A stretch of 64,000 nucleotides of DNA from Nematocida ironsii (lineage: Eukaryota > Microsporidia): positions 167,273 through 231,272 of the forward strand of contig LTDK01000179.1 in the NCBI GenBank assembly GCA_001642415.1, read 5' to 3'. Each line of letters opens with the position of its first letter. The first letter of the stretch is position 1. The notes beneath the pieces were generated by a model. The model saw only the letters and a program-made list of their open reading frames with translations, made no database searches and was not told the origin of the DNA. Below, in pieces: positions 19,001 to 26,514 of this stretch. The position numbers and the translations under genes are program-made.

Positions 19001-19842
19001 AAACCCCCAGACTTAAGGACCTTAAAAGCAATTTCCCTAAAACAGAGGTAATAGGTAAAACATTGAATTTCACTAGGACTTCTGACATGCAGGATGGCTC
19101 TGGCCGCTGGGATCTTTTAGATCAGGTTATTAGAGAATACTCTCAGCATTTTAATAAATCAAAGAGCGCTAGCTCAGGAAATAGTGAAAATCCGCGACCC
19201 TCTAACAATGTCGATTTGATGTATGCTGTATTCAGCGCAAGGCCAGACATTAAAACGGCTTCTTCTCCTCTATTCTTCTTAGATAGATATAAATTAATAG
19301 GAATTGTGGCAGCCATTCTTAATAGACTAGAAGATTGCCTTGCAGACTTTAAAGCATTAACACAAGATATAGAAATTTATAATTCTATTTTGGAGAAAGA
19401 TTTGGCCTTGATCCAAACAGTTAGAGTTTCGATGGCAATTCACTCCGCAGCAGCACTTTTACAATACAATATTCTGTCTTTCCAAAGAAGTAAAGACCAT
19501 TTTATATACAGTTTCGTATATAAAAATCTTTTTACTACAAACAATAATACTATTAAAATGGTTGGCGATTCTGATAAAAATGAGAAGGAGGCATTTAAAT
19601 CAGAAATGGCCAAAATAATTAATGTAAACGGCAAAGACTTAAATAAAACCAATAGGCAGATAGAAAGCAGACATGATCCGAAATACATCGAGTCTAAGAT
19701 AGCAGTAAACCCCTTTGGGAAAAGTCTGAACAGCGAATATCCGGAATTTGTATGGGATTTAATCAAGGAACATGCCGTAGTAGATTATTACTTGAATTAC
19801 TCGAAAGACTATATTAAAAAATGTGCATTGAAAAAAATATGA
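13093..19842 (+). CDS. Giant N-terminally anchored coiled-coil protein (2249 aa), unknown
   Basis: I start at the ATG at 13093 (MKYLRKFLVC); the frame upstream lacks another ATG. Residues 7-27 form one strongly hydrophobic segment followed by YRQRRKN, so it is either a signal anchor or an uncleaved signal peptide. Residues 30-170 are acidic and Ser-rich. From about 172 to 1690 the protein is an almost continuous heptad-rich coiled coil, full of Glu, Lys, Asn, Leu and Ile, with no obvious exact repeat unit. Residues about 1700-2249 are a separate, mixed helical C-terminal domain with aromatic residues and few heptads. The layout recalls golgins or tethering proteins, or a spore-structure filament, but with the anchor at the N-terminus. 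No homolog was recognised. It is by far the largest gene here. Confidence 0.85.
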   Translation: MKYLRKFLVCVFVFDTLLFCYVVVSTYRQRRKNNTNLHVVEEELYSSESIANGDNIEISEQKTIDSDSAVFLKESSSTDEQNSNKMDVSQSEDSLSDEYSNILYKKDNSTLLDGKLNYEFSREGSTNTNVRTIPTIKTVFNLNTGTPPHALYFQENSDDMNSPMFIEGTEAEESNRIEELKRKECEFYHEIIRKAGLNRIKRIETELKAQKERIDSIDAQNALIEQNRVEEEARKEETNYTKISANMISGQISKYAYSQSMVEKAKIYEKVLELEKLKKEEVARLEKQEKTNLLLTNAQLQEEIIKIVECTDCSELEQIITESRLESENYKISIMHALEEIKKLVEGVTNKSMLVEKIKAKKELLIKQKEKYVKLICNLNKKKNKTIALTKKALNEKCRIKYKLNNAHAQIRRLTEQLHIMERKIEELTNSSVDADKNSTEEIRICRDEIDRLHKSINSQKQEIKIYNEKIDEMECSIKNQALNEQSIKKEVSYKNDMLEKYEKEMKDLENIQKEERDYIFSLYAQLKAYEAQIKGENFNAENLGDKESEKSMSTEEEALEDRSIEMDKPIKMPRLSIEMMIDYIKSAYGKMEKRIEDLNMERDEISTKYKKLQDEYISMEDILSKTGDNEELFVEKLKEKEDQKKELQIELTSKIQNIKDMQTKLDDLRTAVKNAEIEHANLSHQHNIQKNEKQELEENLEQAKEKIEKLTTDLNMSMKDNEEKKEELKLQTFYLQNNIDANIKDNNLKKQMIDELEAKTKNLEDMLEKSNQEITTKNEEIQRYSYKKMELSESISNKDTDLNLLKTEIDNLKAEIDSKKEEYDRVSAEKSDMLIKNEDLKKELQKAEEGIENIQKDLDACINEKNNLQHELSEEKNKIDELKSQLDNKDTDINSLQQQINKLNDIIEQKTEEIQAQLTSIKTENGVQEALQTQLNEAITREGLINEELKLYIQKENELKIDISEKAKQVQSLEKTINILKKDMENQMKENSNDKARYAEIYKEYTNSIETIDTLKKEIVSINTTINDYKTRFSKLKDEQAIQKKTIQDLNSELKEAKIQIQKKIEENHALSEQKETMATNYMKKLKDCMEIAESQENQLMEKTKYYEKEVIDLNIEIKTRNDKIKSLTESLSTYKNELKKKTKESQSNLSEIDELIEEYSKSKAQLDNENKKLKDANESLKKLEDEKIRLLDELNAKNKKIDKMSIEIKDLNELASHRNSEINTLNTSVSSNHAMCNNLNQKIKQMEEDSQKTSSQLQENKERIDALTMEIADRENTIHELKEEIAKMQTIIDKKNITNQENVLEIANLKTEISNLKQDLMKEKDRANDADAKLNTCNANKVKLQEEIDSLSATISNRTSKSIDLTKQIHELEKNKKDLELNLKTAEETIKETGKKLEANKNTIENLESSINDFKTTIGNKSNEYDAKQLEINDLNEKHKQLTEELSKYKKQIDSSNVDTKNYEEKTEQLEKALKETNIALKELETSKETIEKNLKDLNDEYDKVYEEYKKLNENCMRLTEELNDSKKVLEQKEEELLSVKEEWIKSETDLKETIQIMQNSVANGTTQKDEMHDHILKLTADLKDTKNVLESTQNSLKATNDKLTQLKEEKNQLENELDRARFDIDQGKEEFKELFQAHESLEIDYSNLEKEYNILKETLDQRQLEKKELDKLKKEIDNEKSKPKLIDALNSIESIDIANENEASKIFLNAENDEVRRFREMPAAKKMKIVYDEILEIQNSLVVEEKHNFVWHHFLLFDTEIMPKIDSNEINIGPVSMDPKNWIVHLIRHNMMYKEQAAKMSYCYFKEYNPTSISNIHNRLSKTYQDGTNKKPHAIVLENMVRYCTTLHKFLEITSKFVFLETNTLSKLADEQYKSLLTATNLNRIGTKHTWFSEMQKNFKDTNNVLQDLYNDWIIIQKNREQIGREMANSGESPYAVTSGSNEEPILDRYLSLDEDVSSLDVFVTYKTPRLKDLKSNFPKTEVIGKTLNFTRTSDMQDGSGRWDLLDQVIREYSQHFNKSKSASSGNSENPRPSNNVDLMYAVFSARPDIKTASSPLFFLDRYKLIGIVAAILNRLEDCLADFKALTQDIEIYNSILEKDLALIQTVRVSMAIHSAAALLQYNILSFQRSKDHFIYSFVYKNLFTTNNNTIKMVGDSDKNEKEAFKSEMAKIINVNGKDLNKTNRQIESRHDPKYIESKIAVNPFGKSLNSEYPEFVWDLIKEHAVVDYYLNYSKDYIKKCALKKI

Positions 19843-20728
19843 AACAATAATGAAGCACTTTTATATAAAAAAGAAATATAAAAACTTTTAAAGCTGCCTA
19901 CTTACAGCCTCCTACTACTTTAAACAACTCTTGCCGTAGACAACAGACAAAAATACATAATTAACAATGGCACATCATCAAAAAACACACCTACTAAAGA
20001 AAACAATTGCCAATTAATCAACCAAGCATAATTTGTAAATCAAAGACTACCTAGAAATGCTCCTTCTCAACAGCACAATCCAAACCTATTGTTGTGCACA
20101 TGTCACTGACTGAATAAGTACTTCAAAAAACTTTTGGTAGTACATATGTCATAATAATATGTTATGAATTTTTAGAAATTCATACCAGACCAAATAGCTA
20201 AATCTATATATAGCTGAAATACGCATAGATAGTGAAGCTAAAGAGTGTCTAAACAATTAAATCTCAATGAATAATATATGCATAATGGGAGAAGGCATAG
20301 ATTTAAACACAGATAAATAAATTGCTTTAGATTTATTCTATTTTTATTATTTTAGACTATTTCATAGCGATTTTCAAGCTTTATAGAGCTTTTTTTACAA
20401 AAACAAATTATTTATTTAGACAAATTTAAATTGTACACATTATAATTTAAAATTAAATACTTTAAGTAGTGTTAATAAAATAGACAAACCAGGATAAAAA
20501 CAAAAAGCATAAAATTTAGAAACCGGCATAGAATAAATATCTAGAGGCAGTGGTTGCATAATAAAAACCATTTATATGTTTAATAATCTACTATACATAA
20601 TATTACATATGTATAATGAATCAATTATATCAGAAACAAATAAGTAGACTATTATAGACATTAAATATAGGAATTCCTAATACAAAATAAGAATTAGAAA
20701 GTGTTTTTAGTCATTGCATAGCATATAT
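19843..20728. other. 886-bp convergent 3' spacer
   Basis: This lies between the 3' ends of the giant gene and the GID8-like gene. It is AT-rich; the first 250 bases are relatively C-rich on the plus strand, without an open frame. A small inverted motif occurs near 20200 (AGCTAAATCTATATATAGCT). No gene is supported. Confidence 0.5.
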
Positions 20729-21280
20729 TTATTCAGTATCATCAATGGCTTTACAATATGCAATTATTTTATGCCCATATTCTAGAAGTGACACTTTCCT
20801 CCCTAAGTGTTTTTCTTTTATGATTTCATCTACCTTTGTAAAAATCATTTCTCTTCTAGTCAAAGACATTAAGTCCTTTAAATCATCGCATTGTTCTGGA
20901 TTTTTATATGCCAATAGCAAGAAAAGTTCTTGGTTTTCTGTTATGTTTTGTCCGTTTTGTATAGATTTTCTACCAAATTCCAGTGCTTTTTCTGGTCTTT
21001 TATTTCTTACATATTCTATGAATATTTGACTGAATATAAGGGAGACTATTTGTGGATGCTTTTTTAATAGATCTGGATACTCTTTGTTCACAAGGGCATA
21101 CATTTCTTCAATCTGCCCTGATATTGCAGCATCCTTTATCAATTTGCGCGTGCTGTGGAATGCATCTCTTGTATAGTTCAGGGCTTCAAGAGTATCAAGA
21201 TGGCACTCTGATGAGAGATAATCGATTGCCAGCTCTAGCTCCTTTGGGATTCGTTTGTTCATTTGTTTACTAGGAAACAT
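20729..21280 (-). CDS. GID8: CTLH-domain protein, GID8-like E3 ligase scaffold subunit
   Basis: The 183-aa product fits the LisH-CTLH-CRA layout of Gid8/TWA1, a core subunit of the GID/CTLH ubiquitin ligase. Residues 10-45 are LisH-like (ELAIDYLSSEC, then DTLEALNYTRDA). Residues about 50-108 match CTLH (I-K-D-A-A-I-S-G-Q-I-E-E, then NKEYPDLLKKHP, then FIEYVRNKRPEKALEF). The rest matches the CRA helices (LLLAYKNPEQC, then LTRREMIFTKVDEII). It is a little shorter than yeast and human GID8. RanBPM-type proteins share the same domains but are much longer and carry a SPRY domain, absent here. It sits 13 bp downstream of the TBC gene on the same strand. M7 is an alternative start. Confidence 0.65.
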   Translation of the reverse strand: MFPSKQMNKRIPKELELAIDYLSSECHLDTLEALNYTRDAFHSTRKLIKDAAISGQIEEMYALVNKEYPDLLKKHPQIVSLIFSQIFIEYVRNKRPEKALEFGRKSIQNGQNITENQELFLLLAYKNPEQCDDLKDLMSLTRREMIFTKVDEIIKEKHLGRKVSLLEYGHKIIAYCKAIDDTE

Positions 21281-21293
21281 TTCTATATTAAAA

Positions 21294-22184
21294 TTATTGA
21301 GCTATTTTATTGTGTCGAGCGCGTGATGCTTTTCTGCTCAGCCTATTTAAGTGGGGATTGGCGGATGAGTGGAAAAGTGTGCTATATGGAATGCTCTTAA
21401 GAAACTCTTCTGCTATAGTAAGAGCGTTGTATGGATTTATCCGCACTACCTCTAGTGAGCCAAGTGTTTTCATTTCATCATCATTAATTATTATTTCTCT
21501 TAGTGTAACCAAAGAAGCAGCACAGAAGTAAGGAATCATTTTTCTTTTTGGGCTCTCATGGAAGAATCTTTCCCATAAAATTAATGTGTCTTTTAGCTCA
21601 AACTCAGCTGAAAATAGAAGAATCATCCACCTAATGTGGAATGCGCTATTCTTAAACAGGTTCTTCTTTTCTATATGCGTATGCAGAAGAGGATCTTTCT
21701 GCTTTAGTATTTCTAGTATGGCCCTCTGCTGCCCAAAAATTCCCGTCTCAGCGTTGTCCATTTTTTCAGTGAAATAGTCACCAATGTCTACCATAAGGTT
21801 GAAAAAACAAAAGTAACAAAGGGACTCGCTGTATGACTGTTCATTATAGGACATCACATAGTATATAATTGCGCATATTAAATTCATTCCCTGTACATAC
21901 CCAATTGATTTGTTTGTGTATGCAAAGACTGTCAAAATTCTTTCTATAACAACCCGGACCTTTTCCTGATCTCGAACTTTATCAAGATAATTAGAGGAAA
22001 TCCCTGTGATGGACACAATCTTAGTCCTTTCTATGTCCTTATGTATTAGATCGCTGATTTGTTTGGGGACAGACACGTCTTTAAGATACTCTTGGTATAT
22101 TTCATTGCTCTTCTCTATTCCATCAGTAGTTAGTTCATTTGAGGGAATTAAAAGAGACAGCCATCTCTCTCTGATTGGTTTCAT
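21294..22184 (-). CDS. TBC-domain Rab GTPase-activating protein
   Basis: The whole 296-aa product is a TBC domain with both catalytic fingers. The Arg finger lies in IHKDIERT (residues 47-54; I-x-x-D-x-x-R with Arg53) and the Gln finger in GYVQGMN (95-101; Gln98). Further family blocks are RWMILLFSAEF and LWERFF in the second half. TBC proteins accelerate GTP hydrolysis on Rab GTPases and so end a trafficking step. The closest flavour by eye is TBC1D13-like, because of the R-W-x-x-x-L-F-S-x-E-F pattern. The C-terminus ends in a short basic tail. The start lies 24 bp from the ATG of the divergent TFIIF-alpha gene. The target Rab cannot be predicted. Confidence 0.92.
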   Translation of the reverse strand: MKPIRERWLSLLIPSNELTTDGIEKSNEIYQEYLKDVSVPKQISDLIHKDIERTKIVSITGISSNYLDKVRDQEKVRVVIERILTVFAYTNKSIGYVQGMNLICAIIYYVMSYNEQSYSESLCYFCFFNLMVDIGDYFTEKMDNAETGIFGQQRAILEILKQKDPLLHTHIEKKNLFKNSAFHIRWMILLFSAEFELKDTLILWERFFHESPKRKMIPYFCAASLVTLREIIINDDEMKTLGSLEVVRINPYNALTIAEEFLKSIPYSTLFHSSANPHLNRLSRKASRARHNKIAQ

Positions 22185-22208
22185 TTGTTTGCACGTGTGA
22201 AATTTTTT
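22185..22208. promoter_or_regulatory. 24-bp divergent promoter gap (TBC / TFIIF-alpha)
   Basis: Only 24 bases separate the two divergent start codons. The gap contains GCACGTGTGA, an E-box-type CACGTG core at 22192-22197, and then a T run. It is the only place where a shared promoter element could lie outside coding sequence. Confidence 0.5.
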
Positions 22209-23108
22209 ATGAAATACAGAGTTATTCTAGTGAATGGAAGAGTAGAAAGAAATATTGTAGCAATCCATGGAATGGGGGATGACTTGGTTCCTCCTCTGAA
22301 GCTTGTCAGAGACCCGTCTTTGGTAATAGAAGATGAGGAGCCGGAGCCTATTAACCCAGCAAAGATGACCCGAAAGAAGGCAGAAATTCTAGAGTATCAG
22401 GCGCCAGAAGACGTCAAAATGCATAAGGAAGAAAAAATTCCTTGGCTGCTAGAAGACAGTGAGCAGAGGGCCTTTATAGGTAGAAAAACCCAAATTAAGG
22501 TGACAGAAGACTCTAAAAGCGCGTACTACGCAATGATAAAGGAAAAAAATGAAATAAAGCTATACAAAATCAGCAAGTGGTACAAGTTTTCCCCTAAGAT
22601 ACAGTATGAAACATTGACATTAGAAGAAGCCGAGGAAAAGATGCAAAAAAGATCCAAGGACACCCATGTTGAGAAAGACGCAAGCAAGCAGAATGCAGAA
22701 GAGTATAGAGAAGACGAGCTGGAGTATAAAGAAGTATTTGATGATGACGATGGAGAAATTGATGTGGAACGGGTCGAAAAGAGGAAGAAAAAGCTTGATT
22801 CAGCAGGGAAGGATTTGAAGAAACTTGTAAAGAGCTATGAAGATTATGAATCTGAGTCAGTGAATGAATCTTCATCAGACGAGAAAATTGAAGATACACA
22901 GAAGGAGATAACCGAGGTTGATATAAAAATGCATTTGTGTAATGGCCCTATGTCTATTAAAAACTTAATTGAAAAGTTTAAAATGCGATTTAAGGTAAAT
23001 CCAAAGTCAAAAGAAACATTTAGACATTTAATAAAGAAAATTTGCGTAATTAAAACAGACCCGAATACAGGAGAAAAGGTTTTAGCTCTTAAGGAAAAAG
23101 AAAAGTAA
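22209..23108 (+). CDS. TFG1: TFIIF alpha subunit (RAP74/Tfg1-like)
   Basis: TFIIF stabilises RNA polymerase II in the preinitiation complex. The 299-aa product is a short version of the large subunit. Its N-terminal half resembles the TFIIF dimerisation domain (WLLEDSEQRAFIGRK at about residues 76-90, then AYYAMIKEKNEI, then KWYKFSPK and TLTLEEAEE). A charged acidic/basic linker follows. The last about 65 residues match the C-terminal winged helix that binds the FCP1 phosphatase in other species (ITEVDIKMHL, GPMSIKNLIEKFK, then FRHLIKKIC). Human RAP74 is 517 aa; the loss is mainly in the linker. I use the ATG at 22209 because the open frame beyond it only offers a TTG. The next gene starts 15 bp after the stop. 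Confidence 0.78.
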   Translation: MKYRVILVNGRVERNIVAIHGMGDDLVPPLKLVRDPSLVIEDEEPEPINPAKMTRKKAEILEYQAPEDVKMHKEEKIPWLLEDSEQRAFIGRKTQIKVTEDSKSAYYAMIKEKNEIKLYKISKWYKFSPKIQYETLTLEEAEEKMQKRSKDTHVEKDASKQNAEEYREDELEYKEVFDDDDGEIDVERVEKRKKKLDSAGKDLKKLVKSYEDYESESVNESSSDEKIEDTQKEITEVDIKMHLCNGPMSIKNLIEKFKMRFKVNPKSKETFRHLIKKICVIKTDPNTGEKVLALKEKEK

Positions 23109-23123
23109 ATAATAAACAAAGAA

Positions 23124-25160
23124 ATGAAGAGCACTGGCGAGCCCATTACAAGCAAAAACAACACAGCAGTACCACAAAAAAGAATGCAAGCGATATATGA
23201 ATTATTTGAGTCAGAGTCAAGATACGTATACGACCTAGTTTTGTGGATGCGAACAATAAAACACTTGGTAGTCAATACAACCACATTGGATGTTTATAGC
23301 AAACAAGTATTTTTATCGCAGGTGATAGGCAATTCAGATAGCATTTACGAGCTGCACGATGCAATTCTTATAAATTTCATGAAGCGGCTGAATATAAATC
23401 GAAACACGCCAAAGGACGTTTTTCTGCGCATGGACATATCAAGTAAAGCACTTGTAGACATACTTAAAGCCTATAACATCAGAAAGAATATGATCTCATC
23501 TATTTATATTGAGTATGCGGGGAGAATACCACAGGCAGCCAGAACAATGAAAATGCTTATAGAAGATAACAAGAACTTTGAGACAGAAATATCGGATGTT
23601 TTGCATAGAATTAATAGGTTGCACTTGGGATGCTCACATTTTATTATGCGACCAATGCAGAAGATAACACGATATCCTCTTCTTTTTAAGGCTATATTAA
23701 AGTATGCACTTCCGGAGGAAAGCGGCGCACTTTCAGAGGCGATAACAAATATAGAGCAGATTAACTTGCATGTGAACCAAAATGTACAGTACTCCACTGA
23801 CTACTTCACTCTTTTTCAGCTATCGCATGAAATTAACTATAAAAAGAGGCCAGCGTTCTCTGTGGGTATTATACAAAAGGATAGAAGACTGCTGAAAATG
23901 GAGGAAGAAGTATCAATAGTTACCAACACTGGATATAAAACTGTTTCTATTGTGATTCTTGACAACTGTGTCTTTTTTATAGAATGCATTATTAAAATTA
24001 GAGGTATTTATATGAAAACCGTAAAAACTCTCCTTGACGAATATATGGCACCAGATCAAGTAAATGCTTCTATTGTAGACGGCCCTAATGAAGACAGCGC
24101 GCGTATAAAAATAACATGCGGCGAAAAAGAATATCTGATAGAGTGCAAAGAATGGGCAGCAGATGAAATTGTTCGAGTAATAAATGATATAAAAACCGTG
24201 GAAAGATCAAAGTTCTATGATTTTAAACTAGAAGAGATGCAAAACTTATCAAAAGGTAAGGACATTTCTCTTTCTCTAATAAACCCAAAAGAAATTATAG
24301 CGTGGACGGAAGAAGGCCTAGGCAATGTAGCAATAGGATGCGAGGAGGGTCTTGAGGTGATCATGAATGGGGAAAGAGTCCGGGTGGTAGACAAAAAACA
24401 CTGCACAGATGTTGTGTATAATTCAAAGCTATCAAATGTTTTTTTAAGAATAGATAGGGCTGTACACTGCTTTGCGCTAGATGAAAATATATCAAATAGT
24501 ATTCCCAGTTTACAAAAAATCATCAGCAGCACCGAGGTATCCTTTATAAAGAATACCCCAGATGAAAGCGAAGAAAATGTTCTGCTAATTGCCAAGAAGA
24601 TAGGGTATCTAGGCTCTGAAGAACTATTTATCTTTACTTTAACAGCGGATAACAGTGGATATCTATCAAAGACAACGTATCGGCGAATGTATATTGCAGG
24701 AGATATAATGGATGTCTCATTCTTTGGCAATAATATGGTTCTGTGTTCTAATGATTTTGAGCTAATTGACTTAATTGACCTCACTACACAGGAATTGCTT
24801 GATCCATTAGATAAAACCATAGCAATATATGTAGATAAGATTGAGTCAAAGCCGCTTTCTATTGCAAAAATAGAAGAGAATCTTTATCTTGTTGTTCTAT
24901 CTGACATAGGATTTTTCATTAACAAGTATGGGTCTAGAAAGAAGTCAAATATAGTCTTTCTCTGGCTTATGGCAATTAACTATGCATTTGTTTTTAAAGA
25001 GTATGTAGTTGCCATAGGCGCTACGCAGGTAAAGATATTCACCTTAAAGGATGGAATGCTTCGAAGCATTTTAAACATTATGAATGGGAAGCATCTTATT
25101 CATCCAGAATATATAATTATATATAATGATACCAGCATATACCGAATTCTTCAGATGTGA
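23124..25160 (+). CDS. ROM2/TUS1-type Rho guanine-nucleotide exchange factor (DH-PH-CNH)
   Basis: The order of domains identifies the fungal Rho1 GEF class. A DH domain covers about residues 20-225, with the signature RPMQKITRYPLLFKAIL at 176-192 (family R/K-P-x-Q-R-x-x-R-Y-P-L-L). A PH-like domain follows at about 240-370, then a CNH (citron homology) beta-propeller from about 390 to the end, finishing YIIIYNDTSIYRI. These exchange factors load Rho1 with GTP at the plasma membrane to control actin and wall synthesis. Yeast Rom2 is about twice as long; the N-terminal regulatory part (including DEP) is missing. It starts 15 bp after the TFIIF-alpha stop, on the same strand. Confidence 0.9.
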   Translation: MKSTGEPITSKNNTAVPQKRMQAIYELFESESRYVYDLVLWMRTIKHLVVNTTTLDVYSKQVFLSQVIGNSDSIYELHDAILINFMKRLNINRNTPKDVFLRMDISSKALVDILKAYNIRKNMISSIYIEYAGRIPQAARTMKMLIEDNKNFETEISDVLHRINRLHLGCSHFIMRPMQKITRYPLLFKAILKYALPEESGALSEAITNIEQINLHVNQNVQYSTDYFTLFQLSHEINYKKRPAFSVGIIQKDRRLLKMEEEVSIVTNTGYKTVSIVILDNCVFFIECIIKIRGIYMKTVKTLLDEYMAPDQVNASIVDGPNEDSARIKITCGEKEYLIECKEWAADEIVRVINDIKTVERSKFYDFKLEEMQNLSKGKDISLSLINPKEIIAWTEEGLGNVAIGCEEGLEVIMNGERVRVVDKKHCTDVVYNSKLSNVFLRIDRAVHCFALDENISNSIPSLQKIISSTEVSFIKNTPDESEENVLLIAKKIGYLGSEELFIFTLTADNSGYLSKTTYRRMYIAGDIMDVSFFGNNMVLCSNDFELIDLIDLTTQELLDPLDKTIAIYVDKIESKPLSIAKIEENLYLVVLSDIGFFINKYGSRKKSNIVFLWLMAINYAFVFKEYVVAIGATQVKIFTLKDGMLRSILNIMNGKHLIHPEYIIIYNDTSIYRILQM

Positions 25161-25394
25161 TGTCTCTTTTAACGTACCAGCATAATATTATACCAAATAG
25201 TTTATTCCTGCTGTGGCTTATGTCTTTAAAATAAAAATACTATTTTTACTGGCAATGCAAAGTGCCTGTTATTTTTCTAATCTTATCTGGTAGATTTGAG
25301 GGATTTTTATGCTGCATGATTTTCACATGGTTAAGTGCAGTATGCAGCAAAAATTTTAAATTTGTATTTGGAAAAACATTTAGCTATATAAAAT

Positions 25395-26033
25395 ATGTTC
25401 AAAAGATACAAGCTTAAACCAAAAGTGGTAAAGCCGTTGGCTGTTAGGTCAAAAACTGTTGGTGTCTCAAAAAGAATAGACGATGATTTACTTAAGATAT
25501 TAAGCATGCTAAAGCACTCTTCTGCGACAATTAGAATGCGGGGAGCAAGAGAAGCAGAAGAGCTTGAGTGCATTTCAGAGGAAATGATTCGAGAGATTAT
25601 GAAGATGTGTAAGAGTGATAAAAAAGAAGTGAGAGGCCTTTTTTATAGGATCACCCAGCGGTTTTTAGCAAAAGCGCTTCCAGCTGAGTTAAAGAATTGG
25701 GAAGAGTATATTATGCTGTATTTAGAAACTATGATGACATGCACAGTTATTGATGTGCGAAAAGACAGCCTCAACTTATTAGACATTTCAATGAAATACT
25801 TTCCAGATAAAGTCAACGGGATGAAACAAGAGCTGATGAAGTGGCTTAAAAACGATGAAAGAATTATGTCATTGGATCCAACGTGCACAAAATGGACTAG
25901 TGACATTATAAAGCGGCAGAAAGTATTACTTTCACTCCAAAAATCAAAACATCCTGTAGTTCCATTCAATAGCAAAATATATTTACTTGAAACTGGTGTA
26001 TTTATAAATGGTTTGTATAAAGGCAGTGATTAA
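25395..26033 (+). CDS. IPI1: IPI1/TEX10-like pre-60S ribosome assembly protein
   Basis: IPI1 is part of the Rix1 complex that processes ITS2 and escorts pre-60S particles. The 212-aa product starts with a basic leader, then LLKILSMLKHSSATIRMRGA (about residues 32-51), like the L-x-x-L-K-H-Y-x-x-x-V-R-K block that opens the family. The most telling block is MTCTVIDVRKDSLNLLDISM (about 115-134), which fits the conserved M-T-H-I-x-x-x-I-R-x-D-S-L-x-F-L-D segment. Helical repeats are consistent with an ARM/HEAT fold. It is shorter than yeast Ipi1 (334 aa). The upstream spacer is 234 bp and the start is the first ATG after a TATAAAAT sequence (GCTATATAAAATATG). Confidence 0.7.
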   Translation: MFKRYKLKPKVVKPLAVRSKTVGVSKRIDDDLLKILSMLKHSSATIRMRGAREAEELECISEEMIREIMKMCKSDKKEVRGLFYRITQRFLAKALPAELKNWEEYIMLYLETMMTCTVIDVRKDSLNLLDISMKYFPDKVNGMKQELMKWLKNDERIMSLDPTCTKWTSDIIKRQKVLLSLQKSKHPVVPFNSKIYLLETGVFINGLYKGSD

Positions 26034-26514
26034 TTATTTAGCCGTGCAAAGTGTAATTTTTTTTCTATTATACATTGTATACAAAGAGAGACAGTTTTTA
26101 GTGTATATAGCAGAAGAAATATTTTTAAATATAACCCGGAATCCACAAAGATAGCCTGTTTAAGAGAAAGTATATACTTAGCATTCAAATTATGTAATAT
26201 GTACTCTATTGCAATAGAATAAACAGCCACATTGAGTTATATTTAGCAATTATAATTTAATTCTTTTTAATATACGTAATATAAGCGCTGGTGGATTAAT
26301 AAGCATACAGAATAAAAAGTATTCTATATAATATATGCAATAAGTAATAGTATAATGATTTTAATATGCTCCAATATAATATGATTTTTATAAACTCAAT
26401 TGTATCTTATATTACTTGTTCTAGGTATTTAATAAGGATTATTTGTAATTTAATAATAATTATTTTTAATATGGCAAAATTAAGGTACAAAAATATAATT
26501 TTTTTATAATTTTT
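26034..26514. other. 481-bp AT-rich spacer
   Basis: This is very AT-rich intergenic sequence between IPI1 and the first tandem paralog, ending in a TTTTTTATAATTTTT run immediately before the ATG at 26515. No gene is seen. Confidence 0.6.

Noticed and set aside
13055..19766. Many minus-strand frames of 60-127 codons, Ser/Phe/Leu-rich
   Set aside because: They are shadows of the Lys/Glu-rich coiled-coil gene on the plus strand.
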